Shown: piece by piece, positions 39,340-39,447 of the stretch | Numbering within the stretch: position 1 is the first letter of the stretch | Layout of the letters: every line of letters starts with the position of its first letter | Assembly (NCBI RefSeq): GCF_020686965.1 | Contig: NZ_JAJEPS010000024.1 | Location: 1 to 39,447, forward strand | DNA: 39,447 nucleotides | Direction: 5' to 3' | Origin: Hominiventricola filiformis | Lineage (GTDB): Bacteria > Bacillota > Clostridia > Lachnospirales > Lachnospiraceae | Position numbers and translations under genes: made by a program | The notes under the pieces: model-generated | What the model was told of the DNA's origin: nothing | The model's input: the letters and a program-made list of their open reading frames with translations, nothing else | The model's database searches: none

Positions 39340-39447
39340 AAGTCGTCGCGAGAGAGCGAATGACAAAGACAAACAATGAACCTTGATAATTAAATAGTGC
39401 TTTAAAGATCTTCGAAAATTCTTTTTGAAAATTTTTAAACGAACAGC
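39340..39447 (+). other. Leader of a probable rRNA operon (cut by window end)
   Basis: The sequence GAACCTTGATAATTAAATAG followed by an AT-rich tract is the kind of leader that precedes 16S rRNA genes in Lachnospiraceae. The window ends before any mature rRNA sequence, so the assignment is inference from promoter strength, leader form and position near oriC. Confidence 0.55.

Overview
The window is the chromosomal replication-origin region of a low-to-mid GC Firmicute, most likely a member of the Lachnospiraceae. Three things support this: the gene order rpmH-dnaA-dnaN-recF-gyrB-gyrA with rnpA-yidD-yidC-jag-mnmE-mnmG-rsmG-parA-parB on the other side, the presence of DUF4446 and DUF3881 proteins typical of that family, and the protein sequences themselves. 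I cannot name the species. 

Layout. Positions 1 to about 1,860 are a graveyard of conjugative-element genes: a 3' end of an unidentified gene, a DUF3781 protein, an ImmA/IrrE peptidase remnant, a small hypothetical protein, a truncated YjbR-like gene and an internal VirD4 coupling-protein fragment fused at a deletion scar. Positions 1,945 to 11,280 are a visibly GC-richer cargo island. It holds a 1,677-residue wall- or membrane-anchored repeat protein, a receiver-like protein with Glu at the phospho-acceptor position, and a three-gene operon of an 8-TM kinase-like sensor, a histidine kinase and a LuxR-type response regulator. A 26-bp palindrome touches the -35 box of the surface-protein promoter and is a good candidate operator for that regulator. 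Positions 11,280 to 12,270 hold a 56-codon gene with its own promoter and terminator, an hsdM remnant and a perfect 16-bp inverted repeat. 

Positions 12,268 to 16,460 are an AT-rich plasmid-type replication and partition module on the minus strand: parB-like, parA, parB-like, repA (RepA_N family) and a small membrane protein. It carries 23-bp iterons inside repA, related palindromes before repA and inside parB, a leader attenuator, and a cluster of GGGTGG repeats with a 20-bp palindrome upstream. Positions 16,461 to 16,930 hold one intact tRNA-Arg(CCU) and fragments of further tRNA halves, a likely integration or recombination scar between the accessory block and the core chromosome. 

From 16,937 on the window is core genome: DUF3881, serS, DUF4446, parB, parA with two perfect parS sites, an alpha/beta-hydrolase-like gene, rsmG, mnmG, mnmE, jag, yidC, yidD, rnpA and rpmH on the minus strand. 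The origin (DnaA boxes on both sides of dnaA) follows, then dnaA, dnaN, an S4 protein, recF, gyrB, gyrA, an acyltransferase, tRNA-Ser(GCU) and the promoter and leader of what is probably an rRNA operon just beyond the window. 

The most interesting material is the RepA_N/ParB-ParA-ParB replicon with its unusually rich set of DNA repeats, lying a few kb from the chromosomal parABS system, and the self-contained sensory operon that appears to control a giant Cys/His-repeat surface protein. All names rest on reading motifs; no database search was possible.
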